Shown in pieces: positions 5,948 through 6,078 of a DNA stretch of 6,078 bases. The notes below the pieces were generated by a model that saw nothing but the letters and a program-made list of their open reading frames with translations, was not told the origin of the DNA and made no database searches. A program made the translations under genes and the position numbers. Source of the stretch: Rhodobacteraceae bacterium UBA2553 (GTDB lineage: Bacteria > Pseudomonadota > Alphaproteobacteria > Rhodobacterales > Rhodobacteraceae); contig DDMF01000107.1 in the NCBI GenBank assembly GCA_002340515.1, positions 1 through 6,078 on the forward strand. The letters run 5' to 3'. Numbering within the stretch: position 1 is the first letter of the stretch; each line of letters opens with the position of its first letter.

Positions 5948-6078
5948 GAAATGGCAGAAGACAAAGAGAAGCTATTGGTCGAAAACTACAGAATGCTCGA
6001 ACGACCGGTTTTCCACTGCAAGGCAGCACGGGCTTCTTCGCATTTGCCGCAATTTTCGCGCTGCGAGCGCGCGCAGCA
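5948..6078. other. Right flank, undecided coding status
   Basis: On the plus strand a frame starts at an ATG at 5951 and stays open to the window edge (42 codons), but no Shine-Dalgarno site precedes it. On the minus strand a frame is open from the edge to a TAG at 5940-5942, so the tail of an upstream gene is equally possible. Neither translation shows a family motif. If the plus-strand frame is a gene, the dyad at 5920-5947 would be a shared divergent operator. Confidence 0.25.

Overview
The window looks like chromosomal DNA of an alphaproteobacterium, most likely a marine Rhodobacteraceae (Roseobacter-type) species. This is inferred from the moderately GC-rich composition, the protein style (Ala-X-Ala signal peptides on small exported proteins, a LuxR-HTH/hydrolase fusion) and G-rich Shine-Dalgarno sites. 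No rRNA, tRNA or marker gene is present to prove it.

All four convincing genes lie on the minus strand, so transcription runs from high to low coordinates. First (5897 to 4161) is a 578-residue cytoplasmic regulator: a PAS-like N-terminal region, a LuxR/GerE-type helix-turn-helix, and a C-terminal alpha/beta-hydrolase domain. After a 79-bp gap come three tightly packed genes for exported proteins: a 772-residue von Willebrand factor A (vWA) protein with an intact MIDAS metal site (4081 to 1763), a 289-residue secreted protein with an acidic 14-residue tandem repeat (1751 to 882), and a 190-residue putative lipoprotein (871 to 299). The last two starts follow the preceding stop by 10-11 bp. 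Each has a GGGG ribosome-binding site overlapping the upstream stop codon, so the trio is almost certainly one translationally coupled operon.

Two dyads sit where operators would be expected. One is a 20-bp palindrome at 4138-4157, in the gap between the regulator and the vWA operon. It can be read as two TACCC(C/T)A heptamers in a 7-2-7 arrangement, the geometry used by NarL/LuxR-type HTH proteins. The other is a longer imperfect dyad at 5920-5947, just upstream of the regulator gene. The simplest model is that the regulator senses a ligand, perhaps through its hydrolase fold, and controls an envelope complex built around the vWA protein. The operon and the dyads are seen directly; the regulatory link is inference.

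Both flanks (1-298 and 5948-6078) lack a convincing gene. The left flank has several small GCTG/CAGC stem-loops, one an exact match to the CTGC-N3-GCAG pattern bound by PhaR, the polyhydroxyalkanoate regulator of alphaproteobacteria. The right flank stays open in reading frames on both strands to the window edge, so a partial neighbouring gene cannot be excluded.
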